A stretch of DNA of 64,000 bases from Ophiostoma sp. CBS 140.51. Taxonomy: Eukaryota; Ascomycota; Sordariomycetes; Ophiostomatales; Ophiostomataceae. Numbering within the stretch: the stretch's first letter is position 1; each line of letters starts with the position of its first letter. The notes under the pieces were generated by a model. It searched no databases, was not told where the DNA came from, and was given only the letters and a program-made list of their open reading frames with translations. Made by a program: the position numbers and the translations under genes. The DNA is taken from positions 124,001 to 188,000 of the forward strand of contig JANSLP010000027.1 of NCBI GenBank assembly GCA_029298735.1, read 5' to 3'. This document shows, piece after piece, positions 20,227-29,228 of this stretch.

Positions 20227-21348
20227 ATGCCTGCCGACCTCACATCTTACCTCGCCGAGCGCTACCTCGTCGCCGACACAAAACCTACAACAAAAAAGCG
20301 CAAGCGCAAGCACAACAAGGACGGCGGCGGCGGTGATGGACTCCTGATTACCGACGACGACGATTCAGGATGGACAAACGGTGGCGGCAATAAAGACGAC
20401 GACGACGATGATGAAGTCATAGGAGCTGGTGGAGGATACGGCGCGGGTGGCACGATTGCAGGCACATCGGCCGAGTTCCGCAAGACCAAGAAATCCAACT
20501 GGACTGTGCTGGGGAATGCAGGAGCAGAGACCAGCAGCACAAGTACTCCTGCTCCCGAGACCGACGCCGACGCAATCATTGCCGCTGCTGCAGCCGATAC
20601 GGCCGCTGCGCTGGCCGCCGAGGATGAAGCGCCTGTCGTGGAAGCAGAGTCTGGTTCGTCGTCAAAGAAACCCGCTTTGATGAGCGACGGCACCCATGCC
20701 GGCCTCCAATCCGCCGCGTCCGTCACGGCCCAGTTGGAGAGGAGACGACGCGAAGAACGTGAACAATACGAGCGCGAACGGAAGGAGAAGCGCGAGCGGC
20801 GGAGGAAACGTGGTGAAGACGAAGAGTCGGGCGAAGAGGAAGTGGTCTACCGCGACGCAACAGGACGACGAGTCGATGTGGCACTACGGCGACAAGAAGT
20901 GCGCCAGGCAGCTTTGGAGGCCGAACAGAAAGAGCGCGACGCTAAAGATGCCTTGCGGGGCGACGTGCAGCGCGAGCAGGCACGGCAGCGGCGAGAAGAA
21001 TTGGCCGATGCGGCGCTGATGCCACTAGCACGAGGCGCCGACGACGAGGAGATGAACCGCGAACTGAAAGCACAAGCGCGGTGGAACGATCCCATGGCGG
21101 CATTCCTATCGAAAGAAACGCCGATTACGGCAAGTTCTGCTGGTAAAACTGTATCAAAAGCTGGGTCGGCCAAATCGAGCAGACCCGTCTACCGAGGTCT
21201 GGCGGCACCAAACCGATACGGCATCCGGCCAGGCTACCGGTGGGACGGTGTAGACCGTGGCATTGGCTTTGAGGCTGAACGGTTCAAGGCCATTAACCGG
21301 CGGGAGCGTAATAAGGATCTCGACTACCAATGGCAGATGGATGTGTAG
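20227..21348 (+). CDS. BUD13: Pre-mRNA-splicing factor Bud13/Cwc26
   Basis: Single-exon 373-residue protein. Bud13 is a subunit of the RES (retention and splicing) complex with Snu17 and Pml1 in the activated spliceosome. The N-terminus MPADLTSYLAERYLVAD and a KKRKRK basic patch match the family, followed by Gly/Asp-rich disorder, Ala-rich sequence and a long charged coiled segment (about 160-290). The diagnostic C-terminal block contains YRGLAAPNRYGIRPGYRWDG and ends LDYQWQMDV, the region that anchors to Snu17. The ATG at 20227 is preferred over an in-frame upstream non-ATG extension because conserved sequence begins there. Confidence 0.93.
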   Translation: MPADLTSYLAERYLVADTKPTTKKRKRKHNKDGGGGDGLLITDDDDSGWTNGGGNKDDDDDDEVIGAGGGYGAGGTIAGTSAEFRKTKKSNWTVLGNAGAETSSTSTPAPETDADAIIAAAAADTAAALAAEDEAPVVEAESGSSSKKPALMSDGTHAGLQSAASVTAQLERRRREEREQYERERKEKRERRRKRGEDEESGEEEVVYRDATGRRVDVALRRQEVRQAALEAEQKERDAKDALRGDVQREQARQRREELADAALMPLARGADDEEMNRELKAQARWNDPMAAFLSKETPITASSAGKTVSKAGSAKSSRPVYRGLAAPNRYGIRPGYRWDGVDRGIGFEAERFKAINRRERNKDLDYQWQMDV

Positions 21349-21775
21349 GCGTTGGTGAGGAGCATGTTCTGTATTTACTTGCATTTTTCATATAGCGAAC
21401 GTTTGTCGTAACATAGAGTGAATGGGGTCCATGACTTGGACTTCAAACAATACGATACCCACTGACAATTACCAATTACCAATATCTACTCTATTTTATC
21501 ATCTCTATTTTTTTCTATTATATTTTATTTTATTCACTGTGTCGATTTATTTCCTTTTAACCTACAGAAATATAAATACAAGAACAACGAAAATGAATAA
21601 AAAGTGTAGTCCGAATTTCTTATGTCAAAGACTATGGCGACCATCTAGCATGGGTTGTATCCGAAGACGCAATTCAAAACAGAAAAAATAATACACGAAA
21701 GCGGCCTCATTCACTTCCGACAAGACCACAGTTCTATCTTCACTCGCTTGCACAAACACCACCCTTGACGCCTAT
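21349..21775. other. Convergent spacer
   Basis: AT-rich 3'-UTR-like spacer between BUD13 (+) and TFIIF alpha (-). Nothing else is recognised. Confidence 0.6.
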
Positions 21776-24145
21776 TTAATCAGACCCAAGCGGCTTCGCT
21801 CTCAGCAGCTTGTCCTCACCAAACACCGAATTCTCCTTGACCAGCTTGATCCAGTCCTTGCGCTTCATCTGATTTGGACCGTCGCCGATACGCGCGCCAA
21901 ACTGCTTCAGAAGACCGCCGACTGTGATGCCCTCGGGGATCTTGCGCAGCGCCGCCACAATCTCCTGGGCGTCCATAGAGCCACCGGAGGAAGCACTGGG
22001 CGAGGCTGCGCGCGAAGCCGGCGAACCGGGCGAACCGGGCGAACCAGCACGACCTCCACCAGGCGATCCAGGATTGGAGCCGGGCGACAGGGGGCCTGCG
22101 TTGGTGGGGTTGGGGCTCGAGGCGCGGGAGCCAGAGGGTGTGCTACGGGCACCGGTACCGACAATCTTGATGCGCCGCTTGCTGCTGGCAGCACCATCGG
22201 ACATCTCGCCTCCCGTGGCCTCGCCATCGCTAAGGGCGCCGCCACCAGTGGACGAGCCGCTCTTGAGGATCTTGGTCCGCGGCGGCTGGCCCGGCAGCGG
22301 TGTCGACGAGCGGCTGGGCCGAACAGAGCCGCCGTTGGCGTGCTTCTTGACCTTTTTGCGCGAGGACTCGTTGCCACTGGACTCGGACAGGTTGGGCGAG
22401 CCAGGGCGCTTGAGCGACTTGCTCTTTTTGCCAGCTGCATCGGACGTCTTCTTGCCCTGCGGCGTGGTGTTGCCCTTGGGCGTACCTGTCGCCGTGGCCG
22501 GCTTGTCTTTGTCTTTGCCGTCCTTGTCCTTGCCCTCGGCCTTGGCCTTTTCTTCCTCTTCCTTCTTCTTCTCCTCGTCTTCATCTTCGTCCTCGCTCTG
22601 CAAGAGGTTAGTATACGTACGCAAAAGAACTTGCCAGAACAGCCTCATGTCCAGTATGGCTTCACGTACCGAGAGTTCCAAAAAGTCCTCCTTCTCCGAG
22701 TTAGTGTCCGAGTCCACGTACTCGAGGTACTCGAGATGCGCCTCACGCTTTGCCAGTGCTTTCCGCAGCTGCTTGCCCAGCTGGCCCGTCTTTCGTGCCG
22801 CCTTGTCTTCCTTCTCTTCCTTGTCGACCTCCTTTTCGTCGGCATCGCCAAATAGGTTGGCGCCCAAGTGATTACGCCGCAGCCGCTCGCGCGTATCCTT
22901 GGAGTCCTCGTCATTGTCTGGTTCGAGGCCGACATTCTCGTCGTCGTCCTGGAACTCGTCGCCCTCCATGTCAATGTCGTCGTGGTCCACCTTTTCGGAC
23001 CGCGGCGCCGAGCGGTACGTGCTGCTTTCTAGCTTGACGCGCGACCGACCGCCAATCGTCTTGCGCGTCTCCTCTAGTTCCTCGCGCTCCTTGCGCTTCT
23101 CGTCGTCCCGCATTGCCCACCGGCCCGCCGACATCTTCTTGCCCATGATTTCTTCGGCCTGCTCAATCGAGTACGCCTTGAAGGGCGGCTTGGGCGTGAA
23201 CCGGTAGAATTTCTCGAGCGGCACCATCCGGAACGACGAGCCGTTAATCACGAGCGCGACATTGGCCTCTGACAGCGCCGACACGTACGTGCCCACCCAC
23301 ACGTTCTTGCCGTCCGCGTCCTCCAGGTGCCACGGCAGAGCCTCTTCATAGCGGATCTCCGTCTCCTTCTTTTGTTCCGCTGTGTTCTTGGGGAAGTACA
23401 GCTGGAATTGCTTCTCCTTCTTCTGCTGCTGGTTTCCAGCCGCTGGCTTTTTCGCGGCTGTCTCTTTGGCCGCCACAGGCGCAATCTGCGCCATGTCAAT
23501 GGCCCTCTGCGCCTCCCGCTCGGCCTTGATTTGGGCCGCCTTCTCGGCCTCTTTATCGTCGGCCGTCTGCGGTGCTGCTGGTGCCGGTGACGGTTCTTCC
23601 TTGACCGCACGCCCTGGAGCAGGCTGCCGTGGATCGCGGCGGTGCAGTGACACAGGCCGCGTAAAGTCGTCTTGGTTGGTCGGGTCAATCTCGCCGTCGT
23701 CGTCGCCGCCCTTTCCGGCCTTCGCGAACCGCATCACATGGTACCGAATGCCCTCACGTAGCGCCCGCTTTGTGGTCACCACAGGGAACTCGCGGTAGCC
23801 GCCCTCGGGTGGCGGGTCCGTCCATCCGCCGTTGGACTTGCGCTGGACATTAAACGCCGCCAGCTTCTTGGCCTCTTCTTCGGCATTGTGTGTGTTGATC
23901 GTCCGTGCCTCCGACGGCAAACTGAACGCGGTGATGCCGGCCTTGTTGGCCGACGACAAGATGCTGGCCTGAGGGGCCGTCGGCGGGCGTTGGACAGGCT
24001 TCTTGCGCGCCACAAGAGGGTCGACCTTTTTGCGACGTAAAAGGTGAGGCGGGAGCTTCTTGAGAGGTGGTTTGGGGTTGGTGCCGTTGGTCTGTTGGCC
24101 CGGCTCGCCCGACGGGCCCGGCTGTCCGGCGGGATTAGAGCTCAT
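21776..24145 (-). CDS. TFG1: Transcription initiation factor TFIIF alpha subunit (RAP74/Tfg1)
   Basis: Large subunit of TFIIF, which binds RNA polymerase II and supports preinitiation-complex assembly and start-site selection. The N-terminal dimerisation region includes REFPVVTTKRALREGIRYHV, and later WHLEDADGKNVWVGTYVSAL and FKAYSIEQAEEIMGKKM, which are diagnostic for fungal RAP74. The middle is acidic and Lys-rich, then Ser/Pro/Gly-rich. The C-terminus is the winged-helix domain that in RAP74 binds Fcp1 phosphatase (DAQEIVAALRKIPEGITVG to the end). A 72-nt intron is present inside the open frame at 22598-22669: donor GTACGT, branch TACTAAC, acceptor TTGCAG. It has no in-frame stop and a length divisible by three. 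Spliced product 765 residues; unspliced 789. The start ATG at 24145 is chosen because upstream in-frame sequence is not conserved-looking. Confidence 0.92.
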   Translation of the reverse strand: MSSNPAGQPGPSGEPGQQTNGTNPKPPLKKLPPHLLRRKKVDPLVARKKPVQRPPTAPQASILSSANKAGITAFSLPSEARTINTHNAEEEAKKLAAFNVQRKSNGGWTDPPPEGGYREFPVVTTKRALREGIRYHVMRFAKAGKGGDDDGEIDPTNQDDFTRPVSLHRRDPRQPAPGRAVKEEPSPAPAAPQTADDKEAEKAAQIKAEREAQRAIDMAQIAPVAAKETAAKKPAAGNQQQKKEKQFQLYFPKNTAEQKKETEIRYEEALPWHLEDADGKNVWVGTYVSALSEANVALVINGSSFRMVPLEKFYRFTPKPPFKAYSIEQAEEIMGKKMSAGRWAMRDDEKRKEREELEETRKTIGGRSRVKLESSTYRSAPRSEKVDHDDIDMEGDEFQDDDENVGLEPDNDEDSKDTRERLRRNHLGANLFGDADEKEVDKEEKEDKAARKTGQLGKQLRKALAKREAHLEYLEYVDSDTNSEKEDFLELSVREAILDMRLFWQVLLRTYTNLLQSEDEDEDEEKKKEEEEKAKAEGKDKDGKDKDKPATATGTPKGNTTPQGKKTSDAAGKKSKSLKRPGSPNLSESSGNESSRKKVKKHANGGSVRPSRSSTPLPGQPPRTKILKSGSSTGGGALSDGEATGGEMSDGAASSKRRIKIVGTGARSTPSGSRASSPNPTNAGPLSPGSNPGSPGGGRAGSPGSPGSPASRAASPSASSGGSMDAQEIVAALRKIPEGITVGGLLKQFGARIGDGPNQMKRKDWIKLVKENSVFGEDKLLRAKPLGSD

Positions 24146-25538
24146 TGTGGTGGCCGGGGGTTCGGTGTGGATGGGAGAGAATCGATGAGAAGAGATGTCG
24201 TGAATTGTGATGTCGCCGGCCGAGAAAGGACAAAGCCGGGCGGGGGCGCGTGAAACAGAGGCGTCAAGCACAGGGGGGCCGGAAAGTGTCCCGTTGCCTT
24301 CTCACTCTTGTCTGTCTCTCTTCTTGTGTCGTTTGTGTCGCTTGTGTCGTCGTTCTCCCTTGTTTTGACGCGTCGCAAAATAAGGAATAAAAAGGGCGGA
24401 AAAGAAGATGAGAAAGCGGAGACTCGCAACGAATCAAGGGGCCGTCGCAATTCCGGGGTCCATCGTCCGCTCGTAATGATTCGAAAAGAGGGCCGTTGAT
24501 AAGTCTACTGGATAGTCTTGTCGGCGGAGGGGAGCGTTGGTGTATCGAGGAGGAGGAGGTTGCGAGGAGGAAAAGTAAGAAGGGAAAAGGAAAAGAAGAG
24601 ATGCACGAGGCAGAAGAAGGCAGAATATGTGGAGACGTGACGGCGTCGAAAGCAGATTAGCAACCAACTGGGCAGGGACGAACGCCGACCAATCACGAAG
24701 GGCCGTGTTGAGGTGCTCTGCTCTAGGAATGTACTTGCCAGAAATAAAATGTACTTTCAGGCGAAAATATAGCCTGATAGTACCTATGAAGCTCTCAAGG
24801 GACAAGCACGCCCTTAATACAGCTCTTTCAGCATGGTAAATCCGGGTGCAGCAGGAGACCAGAGGCAAAGAAAGAAAGCGACAGGCCCTGGCGCCTTTTG
24901 TGAGGAAAGAGCAACCGACCAAACGTCGAACCTTCCTTCCCAACACGTTTGATCACCAACCACCACACAAAAAGAGGAAGGAGCTCACGACGCGCAGCAG
25001 AGAACAAAGAGAGCAAAAACGAACGCAGCCCAAAAAAGCATCACCAACAGACATCCACAACCTTTTTGACCCTGTCACGACGGTGCCTTCAATCGATCCC
25101 TGTCGCATTGCGTCGGCCCTTTTTGCCCGCTCTATCGCCAGCCCTGCCACACAGCATTGACGGCTGGCACTTGGCGACTTGACGAAAGCTCTATTGTTCG
25201 ATACGAAGAGCATTGAAGCAATCTCCAGGTTGCTCCACTACCTCAATAGCCTCCACGTCGCCTTGCGAAGCGACAATAGCTGGCTCGTGGTCGTTAGTAC
25301 CCCTCATCACGGAGTGGGTCGAGCTCCAGAAAGCTCCGTCACCTCGCGACGTGCGCTCCTGCTGAAAGTTGTCGCCCTGTTTTTGAGCCGATTGAGCCAT
25401 TTGGACCATTTTCGTTTGACAACAAACGCACCGACCACTTGCAGACCTTTTCATATTGCATCTTTCCTAGAGTGCATTTTTTCGACCACCCATCTGATCG
25501 ACTTTCATGGCTAGCCGTGCAACCCACGCAAAATCACC
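24146..25538. promoter_or_regulatory. Divergent promoter region of TFIIF alpha and the nucleotidyltransferase
   Basis: A 1.4-kb stretch between two divergently transcribed genes with no recognisable coding sequence. Both edges are purine/pyrimidine-biased leaders. No distinct motif stands out to the eye. Confidence 0.5.
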
Positions 25539-28500
25539 ATGTATCACCAACAGCCCAACGGAGGCGGAGAAGGAAGAGGAAGAGGACGACCACCGATGCC
25601 CGACCCAGCTCTGAACGCGAGCACGGCCATGGGAGGTGCTCCGCCGCTTGAAGATCGTCTGCGGAGCATGATCCTGACCAACGGCAACGGTGAAGTTGCA
25701 GCTGCAGCTACAAGCGGCTCTTCCTATTTCAGCCCGCCGCCGAGCGCCGAACACGCCGAACAGAAGCCCGGAACGTCTCCCTCGAGCTTCGGCTACCCAA
25801 CGCCTGCTTCATCAGAGGGACCGCCGTCAGCGGGTGCCATTGGCTCAGCCATTGGTTCGGCAGCACCGCCAGCGTCACCCAAATCGTCCCGGAAACGCCT
25901 CAACCAAGCCCAAAGACGGCAGATGTCGGCACAGCTGTCAATCCCCATCAACCCTCGCCCATCACCCCCGAACTCGGCCGGAAACTACATTAGCCCTCCT
26001 CCATATGGCAACCACCACCACCAGTTCCAACATCAGAACCACCACAACAGCCACAATAACCACGGGCACCATCACAACAACCAATACCAGCACCAGCATC
26101 ACAACCAACAACATGGCCACTATCAGGGGCAACATGGCCATCACAACCAGAGGCAGACGGTCCAGCGGCCGCAGTCAGCGACGATGCGTCCGGCACACTA
26201 CGGTCAAGGACCCATGCCGCTGACTGGCCAGGGCGGTGGTGGTGGTGGTGGTGGCCAGTCATACCCCAACCAGCCACGGCACCATCAGTCGCTGTCCTAT
26301 CAGGGCCCGATGATGTACGACGACCCGTACAACTGGCGGTCGCACCAAGGCCACCAGAACTCTCTGGGTTCGTTTGACGCACAGTCGCCGCGCAGTGCCC
26401 GGCCGTACCACCACCACAACAACCACAGCCAGTCGGGCCGCCTGTACCAGCCTAAGCCAGAAGACATCCAGATCCAGGCATCCGTGCTGGAGCAGCTCTG
26501 CGAGCAGATAGTGACGAGCGCAGAGATTGAGCCAGAGGAGATTCAGGAGAAGGAGCAGTTCCGGGCAGCCATTGAGCAGCTGTGCCAGCTGACTCTGGCC
26601 AAGTACGAGTTTGAAGTCAACGGCCGTCAAGATTTCCCGCCACCGAGTGCCCGTTTGCTGTGCTTTGGTAGTCTGGCTTCGGGGTTCGCAACAAAGGCGT
26701 CGGACATGGACCTGGGTCTTATCTCGCCCCTGTCCCTTCCGCTGCCGGATGCACCCAAGTCCCCGATCCCGCGTCTGCTCGAGAAGGCGCTCCTTGAGGC
26801 TGGCCTTGGTGCGCGCCTTCTTTCGCGGACGCGTGTGCCCATCATCAAGCTGTGTGAGAAGCCGCCCAAGCAGCTTCGCATTGACCTCCTGGACGAACGT
26901 GCCAAGTGGGAGAAGGGTCTTCTGACGGAGCACGATGGTCACGACGGTGACGACGACATTGCAGATGAAGCAGAGACGGTTTCGACTCCTGTGCGTGTTG
27001 GCGGCGAGGGTGCTATCACCGCCAACAACGGCAACGGAAATGACAGCACGAACAGCAACACTGGCAGTCACGGTCACGGCCATAGTCATAGCCAGAGCCA
27101 GAGCCACAACAATGACGACGCCAAGGTTATGGGCCATGGCAGAAAGGAGTCTGTGCTCGAAGGCCCGGTTGACGGAGACCGTTATAAGCAGATCCTCGCC
27201 AACCTGAAGCAGCCGGCCAACCAGACACTGGGCAACTACTACTCGAATGCGAAGCGCATCCTAAGAAAGTTAGACGGCCGGGACATTACGCATTCCACGG
27301 CTCGTGAGTTCAAGGAAAAGGACCTCAAGGTGTTGACGGATGTCTGCCGTGCCTTTGTCGAGGGACTGGCGGACCAAAAGCTGCAAGACCGGCTCTTTGC
27401 CACACGGTCCTTGGCGACATCACACACGCCCTCGGGGCTCAACTACCGGTCTCTGTATGGTGTCTACATGCAGGCCGAGGGTGAAGCGCTGGCGATGATG
27501 TGGGACTCGCGCGAAATTAACGAAAAGGACGCGCAGCATGAAGACGAAGCGCGGCACAAGCTCAAGATGTGGAACGACCTGCAGAACAAGGTCAACTTTG
27601 CAGTGGATCTTCTGGGCTACAACAAGGAGATGCAGCTGGCCGTGGAGAACCTGCGCAAGATCCCGTCGCTGCAGCTCATGACGCTGGAACAGGGCCAGTT
27701 TGAGACGGCCTCTCAATACCACGACCGCGTCGGCAAGTTGCTCGTCCAGAGCGGCGGACGCGATGCAGCAACACCCAACAACACGATCCTGCCGATTGTC
27801 ATCCGGCAGTACATTGCAGGCATCTGGAGCCACGATATCCGCGAGCAGGTGGACGCGTTCTCGCAGACACTTGAAAAGCCGAGCTTGCGTGCGGTGGCCC
27901 GGCGCCACAAGAGCCTGCAGCTGGCGCTCGAGTTTGAAAAGGCGCTCGCCAAGCACTGCTACGAAGACGAACAGACGGCGGCGGACGTGCAAAAGTACGT
28001 TGACATTTTACGGCAGCCGCTCGAGAAGTGCGACCTGACGGGCCGCCGGTTCGACTACGTGGTGGCCCGCACGCCCGAGACGGCCCCCGTCATCTCGTTT
28101 GTGCGTCGGCAGCTCGTCGACCCGTCCAAGCTGGCGCCCAACCAGCCGCGCGACCCGTACCGCGACCGTCTCGAGTTCCCCAAGACGGGCCTCGGCGTGC
28201 AGTGCGACATCAACTTCTCGGCGCACCTAGCGCTCGAGAACACGCGGCTGCTGCGGTGCTACTCGCACACGGACGAGCGGGTGCGTCCGTTGGTGTTGTT
28301 TGTCAAGCACTGGGCCAAGATGCGCGGCATCAACACGGCGTACCGCGGTACTTTGAGTAGCTACGGCTACGTTTTGATGATGCTGCACTACCTGGTGAAT
28401 GTGGCGCAGCCATTTGTCTGCCCGAACCTGCAGCAGCTCGACCGGCCGGCCGATGACGCCAAGGATGGTGCCACCACATCGACTCCTGCCGCGAAAAACA

Positions 28501-29228
28501 AAGCTGACCTGCCGTATCTGGGCCGCGACATGCACTTTTGGGGCGACGAAGAGAAGATCAAGCAGCTTGCCTCGGAGGGTCTGTTGACTCAAAACAAGGA
28601 CTCCATCGGCCACCTGCTGCGCGGATTCTTTGAGTACTACGCACAGAGCAACTTCATGACGACGGTGCCCGCCAAGGGTTTCGACTGGGGCCGGGACGTG
28701 CTGAGTCTGCGGACGCCCGGTGGTCTGCGGTCGAAGCAGCAGAAGGGGTGGACGGGTGCGCGGACGGTGCTGGAGGTGCAGAACCAAGCGTCGTCGCCAG
28801 CGCAGACCCCGCCAGCCCAGCCGGTCACCGCGCAACCGCCGTCAGGCGGTGAAGTAGCAGCAGCGGCTGCGCCGCCTACTACCGACGACGCGGCCTCCCC
28901 CGCGGTGACTCCCTCTACCCCCTCCGTCACCACAGCCAAACCCGTCGAACTCAAAGAAGTCAAGCACCGCTACCTTTTTGCCATCGAAGACCCTTTCGAG
29001 TTGGAACACAATGTAGCCCGCACGGTGACGCACAGCGGCATTGTGGCCATCCGCGACGAGTTCCGCCGGGCGTGGCGGCTGATCAAGACCATGGGCAATA
29101 CCGGTAAAGCACCCGGCCTCCCCGACGAGGCGCTGCTGGATGATGTAACGGACATCAAGGCCAAGGAGCGGGATGTGTTTGGGGAGCTGTTGAATGAGAT
29201 TCATGGGCCGGAGCTGGAGCTGTCCTGA
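25539..29228 (+). CDS. Cid1/Trf-type poly(A)/poly(U) polymerase with a ~440-residue insert in its catalytic domain
   Basis: Single-exon 1,229-residue non-canonical ribonucleotidyltransferase. The N-terminal ~340 residues are disordered and His/Asn/Gln-rich. The pol-beta-like nucleotidyltransferase core starts at about 370 with LLCFGSLASGFATKASDMDL; Asp389 and Asp391 form the DxD pair. RVPIIKLCEK (about 431-440) follows as in Cid1-type enzymes. The third catalytic Asp (VQCDINFSAHLALENTRLL, Asp890) comes ~500 residues after the pair instead of the usual ~55-60. Then follow VLFVKHWAKMRGIN and GTLSSYGYVLMMLHYLV, the PAP-associated central domain (about 920-965), and GHLLRGFFEYYA (~1,024). A further ~200 residues end the protein. 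The insert (~453-880) has a His/Ser/Asn linker and a helical part with two Gag-capsid-like segments. Adenylation versus uridylation cannot be decided; an RNA-tailing role in decay or RNAi is inferred from family. Confidence 0.88.
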   Translation: MYHQQPNGGGEGRGRGRPPMPDPALNASTAMGGAPPLEDRLRSMILTNGNGEVAAAATSGSSYFSPPPSAEHAEQKPGTSPSSFGYPTPASSEGPPSAGAIGSAIGSAAPPASPKSSRKRLNQAQRRQMSAQLSIPINPRPSPPNSAGNYISPPPYGNHHHQFQHQNHHNSHNNHGHHHNNQYQHQHHNQQHGHYQGQHGHHNQRQTVQRPQSATMRPAHYGQGPMPLTGQGGGGGGGGQSYPNQPRHHQSLSYQGPMMYDDPYNWRSHQGHQNSLGSFDAQSPRSARPYHHHNNHSQSGRLYQPKPEDIQIQASVLEQLCEQIVTSAEIEPEEIQEKEQFRAAIEQLCQLTLAKYEFEVNGRQDFPPPSARLLCFGSLASGFATKASDMDLGLISPLSLPLPDAPKSPIPRLLEKALLEAGLGARLLSRTRVPIIKLCEKPPKQLRIDLLDERAKWEKGLLTEHDGHDGDDDIADEAETVSTPVRVGGEGAITANNGNGNDSTNSNTGSHGHGHSHSQSQSHNNDDAKVMGHGRKESVLEGPVDGDRYKQILANLKQPANQTLGNYYSNAKRILRKLDGRDITHSTAREFKEKDLKVLTDVCRAFVEGLADQKLQDRLFATRSLATSHTPSGLNYRSLYGVYMQAEGEALAMMWDSREINEKDAQHEDEARHKLKMWNDLQNKVNFAVDLLGYNKEMQLAVENLRKIPSLQLMTLEQGQFETASQYHDRVGKLLVQSGGRDAATPNNTILPIVIRQYIAGIWSHDIREQVDAFSQTLEKPSLRAVARRHKSLQLALEFEKALAKHCYEDEQTAADVQKYVDILRQPLEKCDLTGRRFDYVVARTPETAPVISFVRRQLVDPSKLAPNQPRDPYRDRLEFPKTGLGVQCDINFSAHLALENTRLLRCYSHTDERVRPLVLFVKHWAKMRGINTAYRGTLSSYGYVLMMLHYLVNVAQPFVCPNLQQLDRPADDAKDGATTSTPAAKNKADLPYLGRDMHFWGDEEKIKQLASEGLLTQNKDSIGHLLRGFFEYYAQSNFMTTVPAKGFDWGRDVLSLRTPGGLRSKQQKGWTGARTVLEVQNQASSPAQTPPAQPVTAQPPSGGEVAAAAAPPTTDDAASPAVTPSTPSVTTAKPVELKEVKHRYLFAIEDPFELEHNVARTVTHSGIVAIRDEFRRAWRLIKTMGNTGKAPGLPDEALLDDVTDIKAKERDVFGELLNEIHGPELELS

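Noticed and set aside
26259..28835. Long minus-strand open frames
   Set aside because: Shadows of the nucleotidyltransferase gene; no motifs and His/Val-rich composition reflecting the opposite strand.
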